Shown here in pieces: positions 32,811-45,516 of a DNA stretch of 64,000 nucleotides (position 1 is the stretch's first letter; the number at the start of each line of letters is the position of its first letter). Both the position numbers and the translations under genes were made by a program. The notes below the pieces were generated by a model, which was not told where the DNA came from, did not search any database, and saw only the letters and a list, made by a program, of their open reading frames with translations. The stretch comes from Apostichopus japonicus (taxonomy: Eukaryota; Echinodermata; Holothuroidea; Aspidochirotida; Stichopodidae), in assembly GCF_037975245.1 (NCBI RefSeq), contig NC_092575.1, positions 24,911,841 through 24,975,840 of the forward strand, in the 5' to 3' direction.

Positions 32811-33055
32811 ACCATGTTACGCCAACATATTTATGCACGAATTGGAACAGGAAATGCTATCTACTTCTCCTCTAAAGCCATCACATTATTATAGATACAT
32901 TGAGGAATCTCTTTAGCATTTCCTTGAACATGTTAATTCTTTCATGATAGCATTACATTTTCTGTCGAAGTTTCTAGATGTTCTGGTCAAATTGAATAGC
33001 AGTTCCTTAACCACTTTGGTCTATTATAAGCCCCCTGACATTCATATGATTTGCT
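32811..33055 (+). pseudogene. Penelope-like element relic, RT part 2
   Basis: Directly after the LINE tail the translation reads YANIFMHELEQEMLSTSPLKP, then YRYIEES (the normal 'YIDDI' catalytic block, degraded), VNSFHDSITFS and YYKPPDIHM, which resembles 'YTKPTDTHQ' of Penelope-like elements. It continues the domain cut at 31,480. Confidence 0.78.
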
Positions 33056-33660
33056 TGTAAAAACGTTTACAAATATCTTTGACACCCCAAAAGGTCCTAA
33101 CTATATCGATAATTTTATGAACACTATAACTTGAACCAGTTCACCCCTAACTTTAACGTCAGTGCTGATAATAACCAGGAAAATGAAATTACCGACCCCA
33201 TAACAACCATAGCGTACTGGAAGCTAGCTCTTGCTGAAACAAATAACTATTCCTATGAAAATAACAGTAGCCAACTGTACCTGGGACTGTCTGAACATTT
33301 TCTGCAAAACTCATGTAACTTTCGATGTAACTTTCTGATATAAACTTATCCTGTGTGCTGACTACCTGCAGTACTGCCATTCTATTCCTTTTACACTTGG
33401 CGCCAAAGAGAAGTTGAAAATGATGGAGCTATTTAAGAAAGCTAAGTTTGTCAAAAGGCTTAGTTAATCTTGAGTATAATAAAGCTGTTCAAGAAAGCCA
33501 ACTTAGACTAACGTTTCAAATGGGTGACTTCAGACAGAATTTTAAGTCATTGAGTTATTGATATGGTACAGTTCAACAAGAAACAGACAAATGTGATTGC
33601 TGGTAATATTTCTACAGCTTTTGAGATTTTCAAGATATACACCATCAAAATGAATGCTAT

Positions 33661-34834
33661 CAGGGGCGGCGATTTGTTTCAAATATTGGGGGACGGGGGG
33701 GGGGGACATTTGCTTGGGTGCAGGCGCGTAGCAACTTTCATCCCCAAAATTGTTCGCGCGCTTCGTGATATGTATAACTAAGCGGAGCGCCACCATCAGT
33801 TAGCGCGCAGCGTACCAGAAAATTTCTGGTTTTGGTAGCCCCCCAGATCACCGGAAATGGCACTTCTCGGGCTCGAAAATGACCAACCAGATGTACACTT
33901 TTGCCTGAGAACCAAGTTTTTCCCAATAGTTTTTTTCTTTATCAATAACCCTTTTCAAGATTGTCACCAGTCACACATCATGTTCGACCTCATCGCATCT
34001 CCTGTGGATCATTGCTTTTGTAGGTAATACTACGTAACGGCCCACAATACCCGTCAGCCCCACTTTTCAATGTTTTAAGCCCATTATTTGTTCAAAATTT
34101 GAATAATAAATTCACTTCAAAACATGGCCATAATGTTGCAGAAAATATCATCTATGGACAACCAATATAGAAAAAAAAAACCTTCAACCCCTAACAGACC
34201 GGTCAAAATTCCACGAGTAGAGGGAAGTATGATGAAGAATGTTGGTCAGGGAATTTTCGAAAATTCAGACACAGTTAATTTATTGGTGTACAAATATTAA
34301 AACCTCTTATAATGGTTAATATAAAACTTCGATATCATCAAAAAAGCAAAAAAAATATGCGCGAGAGGGGGAGGGGGGGGCGTATTCCCCCTTCGCCCCT
34401 GGCTACGCGCCTTCGGTTAGAAATCTTGTAGCAAACAGGCCAACTGGAAACACATTGAACCCATATCAATGTGGATCATATATATGATTGTACGTACTTA
34501 CACTCATACACAGGAGATGTACAGACATTATGATAATAATCATGAATGACATCATGCTATACGGTCACAGGTCACAGAAACGACCACGAAGAGTCATTTA
34601 CCTCATGCAGCATGTGTTGGATGAAGTTTTAGCCACCGCCAAATATGATTTGTATAAATAATCTCACGCATTATTTTCTATTTATAGCCACACAAAAAGA
34701 CTATGCCACCAAATATTGGGGGGGGGGATATTAGATACTATATACCCCACTTAAAATATTGGGGGGGGACATGTCCCCCCCCGTCAAACCCATGATCGCC
34801 CCCCCCCCCGTCAAACCCATGATCGCCACCCATG
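33661..34834. mobile_element. Non-autonomous hAT element with nested MITE
   Basis: It starts CAGGGGCGGCGATTTG and ends ATCGCCACCCATG, imperfect inverted termini, and is flanked by a perfect 8-bp duplication AATGCTAT (33,653-33,660 and 34,835-34,842). Both ends carry G or C runs beside ATATTGGGGG motifs. There is no coding capacity. A second MITE sits inside at 33,721-34,413. Confidence 0.82.
33721..34413. mobile_element. Nested hAT-like MITE
   Basis: The ends are CAGGCGCGTAGCAAC and GGCTACGCGCCTT, and the interior (about 33,846) shares CCGGAAATGGCACTTC-type sequence with the intron 5 MITE at 14,289. The flanking 8-mers do not match, so the target duplication has decayed or the limits are slightly off. 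Confidence 0.62.
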
Positions 34835-35156
34835 AATGCTATAGATTGATGACGTCGGTTCCTCAGTGTTGGGCTAAAGCTTAATTTTAATCCATAGTAT
34901 TAAAAACTCCAACAAAACATGATTTTGTTTTTAAATCAACAAATAATAATAATCATAATAATCAGTAGTTATTTTTACGACGCTGAAGTGACCACACATG
35001 TGGGAGACGCCCGAAAGAGCTTATGGATTATAACTTACACGACGGGTGGGCTTCCAGTTCAACATTTTAGCTCAAATTTGGAATCTTTTCAATTGAGAAA
35101 GTAATTTCAGATGGGAAAACCGTAGATTGCTCTTGGATGAAAGCCCCACCTTACTA

Positions 35157-35240
35157 TGACCCAGCCGGGTATCGAACCCGGAACCTCCCTATTGCTAAGC
35201 ATCATTGCTTATAATGCCACCGCTTTTATCCACTGGGTCA
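35157..35240 (-). repeat. tRNA-like sequence (SINE head or tRNA pseudogene)
   Basis: On the minus strand an 84-nt segment begins TGACCCAGTGG and ends CTGGGTCA, forming a perfect acceptor-like stem. The T arm CCGGG-TTCGATA-CCCGG is perfect and holds a consensus B box. The anticodon arm is poor and the long middle resembles a class II (Leu/Ser-like) tRNA. A TTTT run follows within about 40 bases. A tRNA-derived SINE is most likely. Confidence 0.6.
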
Positions 35241-35527
35241 CAGCACAGTTTGATGACAGCATTCGTTCTTGAACATTTTGTAATGTATCGTAACCATGTA
35301 ATATGAGTCATATAATATTCTTCGCTATGAGTTTTGTATTGCCACTGAGGAGGAACTGACCTAATGACCTATTGTATGAGGTTAAATACGGTCCAGTATC
35401 TTCGATTGATGAAATGCCACTTGCTGAAAGGGTCATTTCTAAAAAAAAATGTAAATCCAACTTGGACAGATAGCAGTTCGTGTTAATGGTCAACAATTTA
35501 TCAAGTTTGCACCTAAAGTGTATCTAA

Positions 35528-35868
35528 AAGGCATTGAAGACTCGCCCCAAACCGCGTGCCGCGCTCTGAAAAAAAGTTTACTTTCCGTTGCTTGCAAGTG
35601 AAGTTTTCTTCTTGTCGCTACAAAATGCAGACAGTAATGTAACGTGATACCTCGTTATCTTTTATCTGGATCTGAGATGTCCATCGCTGCTATGTTCACT
35701 GTGTTGTGGGTATTTGCTGTACACTAGTGTCAAATTACCGACGATAGCAAACTGTGTGTGTACTTTCTGGGATCGATGGTGGTGTCTAACACTTCTGCTA
35801 CACCTCATTCGAAACTAGGTCAGATTGCCGGCATGAGACGTTTGTTTGTGCGCGAGTCTTCACACGTC
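35528..35868 (+). repeat. Inverted, diverged copy of peroxidase intron 1
   Basis: The sequence matches the reverse complement of about 18,310-18,672 (and 54,828-55,190), including the blocks around ATCGATGGTGGTGTCTAACA and GAGATGTCCATCGCTGCTAT. Divergence is much higher than between the two gene copies. No peroxidase exon is attached. Confidence 0.85.
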
Positions 35869-38800
35869 TGCCAGGCTAAGCTTTGTCATGAGATATCCAG
35901 AGGATATTGACCCACTCCCATGGGGTATCCAAGGGGGTAACGTTCCTCCTGTTTTAGTAACAGAAACACTAAGAAATTTCCGTTTCGTAGATTAGAAGTG
36001 CCCATTTTTTGACAAAAACCGTAAGTTTGCCATTTTTTGGTCATTTTGGAAAGATGTTATCAGAAAGTATCCTATTGCTGGTAAATTTAAAAAAAAAAAA
36101 ACAGTTATCGAATGGAGTTTGTATGGAATTATGGAATTTGTGGCACTCAATGGGAATTGGGACACAATTTTATAAAAATTACAAAATAAAAATAACATGT
36201 TAAGCTCTATTAAGAGAAAAACATGGTAAGAGAAACCTTTAACATATAGCCTACTGCTTTAATATTTGAATTGCAAGAGTTTCCAGCCAATAACTACGTT
36301 ATCTATCACTTTGAACTAGTCAGGTTCTAATGTAGTTTCGGTTTAGCTCTAGCTCGACTTCAAGTCTAACAGTGCATTTGCCTAGGTCACCAAAAGTGAT
36401 ATGAAAATATGAAAACCCGGTCTTCTGCTTTTGATAGAATTAATTAAAGATTTAATCAGTGGTTAGTAAATTTTGTTATAGTATACTGGTCCTAGCTGAC
36501 CACAGATGAAGGGAAATGGAGGAGGGAGAGGGGGGGGGGGGTGAGAGAGATGTGGATGGGAAGGGTGTGTGGAGTGGTTCCTCCATCAATTCTGGTAATT
36601 TCATCCAATTTTCGGTTACATGTAACGTGTCCAAAAACCTATACAGCTGCCGCTTATCTTTTACATCACCAAATGGACTAATTGTACTGCAATTGAACGC
36701 AAAACTACGTTTATAGTTATGTATGAAAGACATGATAATTCAAAGAGGTTTTGAGTTGGAAATGGGATGAAAAGGAATGAACACGTTACTGAACGTTCAA
36801 CTACTCACATGATATGAGCAAATTAAGATTTCGTTTAACTTGGATCTTTGTCAGCAAAAAGGTAGTAGAATAAATATAATAATATAATTTCCGTATACTC
36901 CTGCCGCTGTTTATGGATAGTTCAAAAAGATTTTTTTTTTCATCATGTATCTCAAGCAAGGCCTTTCCCACGGTGCGGCACAAATGAAAACAGCTGAATA
37001 AAGCGGAATAAAGAAAACAGGGGAATAAAGTAACAGTGAAACATCAATAGCCATAATTCAAACTGCAGGAATGGGAGTATAGCTTACCCAATTGAAGTTT
37101 CACATATAGCATTGCCAAATACTAATCCTGAACACCTTGCAATTCCAATCATTCTTTCATTTTGAAGCAGGAGACTATATATGCATATATCATTACGGAT
37201 CAAACTTGTCAAGATTATTGATTTCGCGCAGACATTAGTTCCTTGGCAAATTATGGCAGGCCGTCAGTATCAGATCACGGGCACTCGACATAGACCGGTT
37301 GAAATCGTTATATGTATAACTTTATCGATATATCTCATGAACGTTCATTAATATCTATGAACTCGAGAATGGCTGCCACTCTGATATTTTCCAGTTTAAA
37401 CATGTTAACGTGAATGCCATAAAAGTATTGCTAGCCAATTATATAACTATGCAGAGCTGTCAATACATATCCTCTACATAAGCAAATACCAATATTATTA
37501 TGATTATTTTTGACTAAGGGAGAGAGCAAAATCAATAAATTACCGATAAATCCAAATTTTTTGAAAGGGAAGAGTAAAACCAGATTGACCTGAGGTATGT
37601 GAACCCCAATAAACTTCGACGGAAGATCGTTGGATCAGATCAACCAAAGCCTTCCCGCTATAAAATTCATCTTAAAAGTGCAGGTTACCTCTGTTTTGTG
37701 TTTGTTTGAATTTCTAGTCATGGCGAGGATGGATGAAGGGTAGGATGAGCCGAGGATATACACCTTATATTCGATACAGCAACCGATATGAATATGCAAC
37801 GAATCGCAATACGCATGCCCGAACGAAGTGCCACTGACTATAGGTGTGTTTGATGATTGAACTTAATGTGTTGTATAATATCAAATGATTGAAACCGGAG
37901 GATGGCAAAAACATACTTTAAGAATTCGCTTTCGTTCTTTTCAAATAAATGTACGTTTTGACATTTTTGTTTTCAGTGAGACCGCTCTGTGTGTAAGGTT
38001 GAGCTAGGGTTTGATGACCCCCTCCCCCTACCGTTGCGTTTAATGTCATCAAAATCCAGACTGCCATACAATTACATGAAATGAAAACAGAACCCAAAAT
38101 TGAGGAAATGCAAATTTTCATTAATTCTCAGCAGTTTGTTTATTTTTCACAACAGATCGGAAAGAAACTTTCAAATGTAAGATATGATATCAACGTGTTT
38201 ATCATTGCTAACATTGTTTCGTAAGTAGCAATACATTTGGTTCAAAACATACAGAACTGAATCGTATGTTGTAACATAATAAGGTTGATTAACAATAATA
38301 ACATATCTTTTGTTCTTCTTTTGTTTGAAAGTTCTTAGCAATCTGCTAGAGAATATGATTAACATGCACAGAATAACATCTTGTTCCCAACACCTAAAAC
38401 GAAGGAACAGATTCACTTAAGAAAGAAAATAAGATGAAAAAAAAACCCAATGTAATGTCAATTAAATCCTGGGCGAGGAATATTTTTGGTTTTCATTTAA
38501 AGTTAACATAGCGCGAATTATAATTAGTGTTGATAAGTTTGGTGGGTGTTATGACGATGTCAATAACACGGTGTATTTAGGTGGTGGCCTTCTCACCCCT
38601 ACCCATTTTCAACGCCCCACAAACCTAACAAATATTTTTTGTTGCAACACCTTGCGCGTAAAGCTGATTACTGCTATAACCACCGTATGTTTCAACAAGC
38701 GCATTTCACATTAAACATTAAAACCAAGACCCCCTAACCGAGAGATTTCAACAACTTCTTGTTCACATACACCTTCCTTTTTTAAAGTCTTGCCTCTGCC

Positions 38801-38974
38801 CCTGACACCTTTCTTATTTAAGTGAAATCAAATAATCTAAATGCTTTTCAGCTTCCGTATACACTAAGCAAGCGATGGAGGAGTATACACACACACACAT
38901 ATATATATATATAGCTATCAATATATATATATATATATATATCAATATATCAATATATATTTATATATTGATAG

Positions 38975-39050
<76 letters not shown>

Positions 39051-39182
39051 CTGTTGTAAAATATGAACAAAATCGAAAGAAACTGAAACATGAAAAATAT
39101 TAATATAAATTAAGAAAATGTTAGCCAAACTTATTCTGACTCTTGTATCTTAGTCACTTAAAGTTCAAATGAACTAAAGTGG

Positions 39183-39327
39183 TTAACCAAGAATATCTGC
39201 GTTCTCTGTCCAAGGGGTCAGATCTAACATCGGAATCTTGTCGAAGTCGTCACAGCTCACGCGTCTGTTGTCGATCGCCTCGCTGTTCCAAGTAAGCCCC
39301 AGCGGCGGACGAATTGAGATTAGCCGT
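39183..39327 (-). CDS. Peroxidase copy 2, exon 11 (last coding)
   Basis: The exon matches copy 1 to the TAA stop except for WNSEAID in place of WNSVAID. Confidence 0.92.
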
Positions 39328-42300
39328 CTGAAAGCAATATTTATATAATATCTATATGTGTCTGACTGTTCTTTGCGATCTGACAACATTAGATGAAGTA
39401 ATTATAAATTCAAACAAACAATACAATATTCTTATTCATATCAAGATATATAAACAGGGCATCCTGAATGCAAGCAAGCGAGTACAAAAGGCAAGAAAGA
39501 AAGCGATATGAGCAAGGAAGATGAGCAAGCTAACCATAATTGTTGTTTCTCAAGAAGTCAACCAAGGGATAAATCGAGCAGGCAAGAAATATGCAGACTA
39601 CTATAGGCAAGCCAATTAAGTAGGTATTAGTAAGCAATACATAGATCAATCGATTAACTGTCACTGAGAAACAAGAAAAACTCAAATTGAATTAAAATGA
39701 AAGGTAAACGAGATCAATTAACAAGGAAACAAGGAAAAAGAGCAATTATTTGCCAGCAAATAACCCAGAAAGCAAACAAGATCAATATTAATATATAAAC
39801 AAGCAAACAAGAGCGTCTGTGTTAGCAAACTGTATCATATCAATTGTTTAAAGGATCTGCGATTTAGCCTCCTAATTATTCATTCTCCGGTCTCCTGTTA
39901 TCTGACTCCTATAAAACAGATCACATTGACCGTAGAGCCTCATTGTAAAGTTTTTATCCACACTTATGAGGCATTGCTAGCCATACTGTGCATATAGATA
40001 TACAGTACTGTGACAGTCCGAATGAAAAGGGACTAACACCAGTACCGTGTGGTTGTTTCTTAATTGAGTGACTCATACAACTTCATTCTCGTAAGTATTC
40101 AAGGTGATGATGAATCCTTTCGTAAATTTTAACGCTAAGAGTGATCCCTCATTGGTCACCATATATTTTCTACGGTTCTTCAAGTGATCGAATCCTCAAT
40201 TGATTACCTACGCTAACAGTAATACAATCATATCAAATTGCACTAACAATATTCTTCCAGTGAACAAACCATCAATGTATTGCGTACACTATAGCAGTGA
40301 TAGCCTAAGCTAACATTGCTGTTCCATGAAGCCATTTCATCAAGGTATTGCCCACTAACGAATGCGCACATCGTCCTGGATAAATGGATGGCTGGTTGGA
40401 TCTTCTTATATCATTGCTCTTTCGATACTCGATTTGTTCTTCCACGTCTATACGAACAATAATGGATTGATACAGGGCACTTCCAAAGTAACCAATATTC
40501 CTATAATTTATATCGCAGTTTTCAAGTTTCCAAGTTCCAGGTACAGAATCGGGCCAAAACAATCTTTTAATCTCAAGTTACCTAAAATGTTTGAACAACG
40601 TTCGTCATGATTACATCACGGACCACATGTTGTGTTAATTCCAATCTAAATTAATATATGTATTTCGAGTGCAACTATAACATCACAACTCTTTGCTTCA
40701 AGTCGGAACAAAACTGCGACAGTCTCAACTATTATACCAATATCTAGAAAACGGGAAATAGCAGCCGCGTGCAAAATTCACCAGGATGCTTAGTATATGT
40801 TCTTTTACATTAGTCAAAGATGTATATGTATACTCTGTGTTGTCCTTTTAAGGTTTTATCTTAATGTAAGCTTAGTTGGAACATTACCTGTCCAAAGAAG
40901 CGTCAGTCTTCATTCTGAATACCCACGGTTGGATTCTCAGAATTTGGATGTTGTTACAAATTACACGAGAAAATAACACGTGCCCGATGGCATCTATTTG
41001 AGCTAAAATAAGGAAATCAAAATACAATAATGTGAAATAAAAGGCTTTTCATAGAGAGGAAGGGGGAAGGCTGCTCTCCTCCTAACTCAAATATTGGAAA
41101 ATTAATGCTACTTTCAATGATCAGATGTCCCACCTAATTGCATTCTCAATGCCGCCGGGACTCCGTAAGTCTGCCTTAAACTTGTCTGTTGTCTATAGAC
41201 TTTGATAGCATTCTCTACAATAAGAATCAAAAGATCAACTTCAGTCAATTCGGTGACAGTCTATAGGTATTCTAACTAAAACCAGTATTGATTTTTCTTC
41301 AAAGGATTACCACTACTCCTTAAAGAATGGTGCGCTAAGTGGAGAATCAGTAAAAACAGTGCTCTTCATTCGAAATTGGGGATTTTATCTACTCGTTTTC
41401 TATAGGCTCAAGCATACTGATAAGTATCAAACATTCTGAGGATATTATCCGATGATGCATTGGAATTACTTTTAACAGCAAAACTATACTTTAACAAACA
41501 TCCCAACTATAGGTAAAACATGGAGGGTTATACCTTATCATAGAAAAATACTTAGTTATCACATGAGTCAACCGTGTTAAATTTATATTGATAATACTCA
41601 GATCAAACATATCCTTATATATGTGAGAAATAATTTACTAAGCAATGTCCCAAAGTAACATCAATAATATTATAACGTCACAGTCAAGCCTTGTACATCT
41701 GCCCAGGCTTCGTTTACTTTAGAAATTCAAATTGGGTCATCTCTTTACTTATATGTCCCTCTTTTAAGGATCCCGGTGCAAGAGGACTTGTGAGTTAAAC
41801 CCCTCCGAGGGCGACGGGAGGGGGGGCAGCACAGCCACTGGGGTAGATTCTAGTTTAGGAAGGTATACAATGGAATGGTGGTACCAGGTCTCAGGGAGCC
41901 CCCGGTGGAAGTCAAGCTACTCGGTTTTACTATAAGTCTCATTCTGTCTTTTGGCCAGCTGCCTCCTTCTGTTGACAAATTTCTGTCTGGCATTTGTATT
42001 TGTAAGCCACTGACTCTTTGGTCTGTTGGTCTTTTAGCTTACTTAAGCGGTTTGTTTTAACAAATAAATGTTTCCATCCTGAAGGATCGGCTGTCCGTAT
42101 ACATCTAGAGAGCTACATATGGGAAAGGGGGAAGGCAGGTGCGGGAGGTGGTAGGGAGGCGGAAGGAATTCTTCTGTAGATAAGGGCTACATTCCTTTCT
42201 GTTTCCTACATCCCATCCATTTCAAATTGTTCATTCAGGAATTGGCGGAAGACCGTAAAATTAATGGACATACATCCAAAACGTACCATTAGTAAACGCC

Positions 42301-45300
42301 TGTGGTTTCTCTGCGTTTTCAAAGTAAAACCTATCGCCGTATCTCAAGTTGTGAAACTGTAACCCAAGAGCGTTGGCAAGAGTTTCCCCGACCAGTGCAC
42401 CTGGGAGGTGATTTTCGGCAAGCATACCGACGAAGGGCTCGATTTCCTCGACTGAACTGTATTGGATAAACATTTCAAAGTTCTTAGATGCGATGTTTAT
42501 GAGAAATACACGTACATAGTAATAGCATGTCAGCTATGACAGTGCTCAACAGTCGCACGGTGCCTCTAGAATGGCGTGTTAGCAATAACTAGTTGACATG
42601 TTCTTCATGAAATCAAACTATAGTCAACGTAGTATGAAAGACATATTTTCAAACCTGTATACAGTTTTGAAGACTTCAACATCCTCAGGACGACTGATTG
42701 CTTTTAAATCCTCAAATGATTTGACATCGCTCAGACCGAAGAACTTTCTGTAATCCAGGTAACTGGGTAGTCCATGATCCCGCCCACGTTGAATGTTAAG
42801 TGCGATAAGGTCCAATGCAAAGCTACCGAAAATGAATATGCAGAACGTTAAATGTGACAAGGTCCAATCAAATTGAATACATACATAAATATACATAAAT
42901 ATATATATATATATATAACTGAAAATCGTAATGAGTTGGAAAATCAAGAACAGTGAAAAAACTTTCAGCCTCCACCGGGATTCGAACCACGGGCCTTCCG
43001 CTCTGTACGCGGACACCCTAACCTCTAGGCTATGGACGCTGATTGTATGTCCAGAGGTTCGAAACCGGTAAGGAAGGTCGTAATTCCACTGCAGGCGTTT
43101 GTCACCTGTATCGAACAATACTATAGTTCTGTTTTTGGTGACATATTTTGCCTTACTCTAGAAATCAAACACGATGCTAATCAACTCGAAATCATTTGTG
43201 ATTCCTAAAGCCGGATCTCGAAAGAGATACTTTGAACAGACTTTATGTTAATGCAATGGAGGAAAAGGACAAAGGCAAATGAATATATATAACTGAAAAT
43301 CGTAATGAGTTGGAAAATCAAGAACAGTGAAAAAACTTTCAGCCTCCACCGGGATTCAAACCACGGGCCTTCCGCTCTGTACGCGGACACCCTAACCACT
43401 AGGCTATGGACGCTGATTGTATGTCCAGAGGTTCGAAACCGGTAAGGAAGGTCGTAATTCCACTGTAGGCGTTTGTCACCTGTATCGACAATACTAGTTC
43501 TGTTTTTGGTGACATACTTTGCCTTACTCAAGAGATCAAACATACATGGATTACACCAGATTTTTAATTTTCTATGAATTATTATTATTTTCTATCATAT
43601 ATATAATGATCAACATTTACAAGTGAACAGATTAGGAAGGAATCAGGTGGGGAGGGGGGTGGTGGGGGAGGGGGGGGGGGGGCGGCCGGTTCAACTTGAC
43701 CTGTGCACAGAATTTCAAAAGTTTCCCGAATTCTAAAATCCACCGAATGACTAAAGTCAAGGGCCATGGAAGGGCCAGTTGAAGGGTCGTTGAAGCCGAA
43801 ATCCCTTTTAGGGGGCCCGAGGCTCTTCCGCCAAAAAAAGATTTAATATACAGTCAACGGGGGCATTCTTTTTTTTTTGGTGTGTGGTTGATAACGAGGC
43901 TTAAACCAGTTGCATGTGATGCACTTCTTGCCCGGCTGAATTTTCAAAATCTCCTGACTGACATGGAAAGTAGGGGAATTCCCCCCCCCCCCCCCTCTTC
44001 CTTTTTGCGCACGCCACTTCATCAAACAATGACAATTTCATGTGATTTCCAAGAATACATCATCACAAAAAATCAACATGGGCTTTTTTCCATCGTGAAT
44101 TTGTCATGTGTATGCTTCCTATAAGCGCGTGCCAACTTTAATTAACCTCCAAAGCGTTTATCCATTAACATCCTCTGTTTGAGCTCCGAGAAACCAACTA
44201 CCCTTATACATATAGCAGGAAGAAATACTTGCTATTCTAATGGTAATATTCTGCATAAATGAAAGTACCGTTACGATGAAAACTGAAGTTGCAACCTGAA
44301 CTTGTTTTGTGCGCACTTGCCATTTTAGCATATATGCAAACTTTTACATTCGTAAATTCCCTTCTTTTCACTTACGTTGAATTTTGAAACAGTTCAAGGT
44401 GAACTGACTTGCTAAAATGGCTGTCTACCGCTTGCAAACGTTGGTTCAACGCCCCGTTGATAATGGACAGCACACTGCCTCTCTCAAGATCCCGCAATAT
44501 CTTTCCGTTGAAAAAAGCGTTTGATAGTTGTACCCCTTGAAGGCCTTTGAAATTTCGTGAGAGCCTTCTAAGATTTTGCGGAACAAGGGAATGGCCGAAT
44601 CGAAAAAAAGCCGTTGCAAAATCAATGCTTATCGATGGGTCAATCTGTAAAGAGAATAGCATATGTTCAAGACAAGATGCGTCATTGTTTAAACCCCGTT
44701 TCCCGTTGCTTTAGAAATGTACCAAATGCATCATACGTATATATCAGTCCTGCCAGATGTCGTGTCGCATTTAGCAAAAAAAAAAAATTACAAACGGAAA
44801 TGTATTATTATCTGAGTCTAAAATGTTAATTAAACTTACCATATTTGGTTAATACTAGATATGATAATGTATTACAAGCCTTTATTCTAATGTCATGAGA
44901 CCCAAGCCCAAATGCCAACGTTAAAAAAGTGTTCCAAAAAATATCATGAAAGAAATATTCCAGTCCGAGACAAAATCCCATACCGAGCATTGAAGCTATA
45001 CTCACGGTGGCGTTATATCCAGCATACCCTTCCAGTATATTGATCCTGTACTTGTCTACAATATCCTTGTTAAGTACAGGAATGAGCCATTCCCTATATA
45101 CTATATTTTGCAGAATGCCTCCCACAATTTTCCTCGCCTCTTGGTACAACCTCTCATCATCCCATCCAGGGTTGATCTGACTGAGCTCACGTGCGATTCG
45201 ATTGTGTTCGCTGACGAAGATGGTGTGCAAGGCTGTTAACACGGGCTGTTCTGCTGCCCTGATATCGCCAGCTCTACCACAAGGTTTCTGATTATTAACA

Positions 45301-45439
45301 GCTTCGCATTCCTCGTTGCCGTCATCTGATGGCAATAACTGGATACGACCGGCAGACAGCTCCTCAGTTAGCATTAATCCATTATCTATTTGTGTAAAGA
45401 TAATGTTTCTTTTGACTGTGCATATCTATAATTGAATAC

Positions 45440-45516
<77 letters not shown>

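Larger units (their letters stand above)
34843..36560. other. Inter-unit sequence up to the unit 2 border
   Basis: Besides the tRNA-like sequence and the inverted intron 1 fragment no feature was recognised. A GAGGG/GGGGG purine run at about 36,516-36,541 lies just left of the point where unit 2 matches base 1 of the window. Confidence 0.5.

Noticed and set aside
36476-36733. Open frames across the unit 2 border
   Set aside because: They are short, Ser/Pro- or Gly-rich products of the purine run and have no similarity to a known domain.
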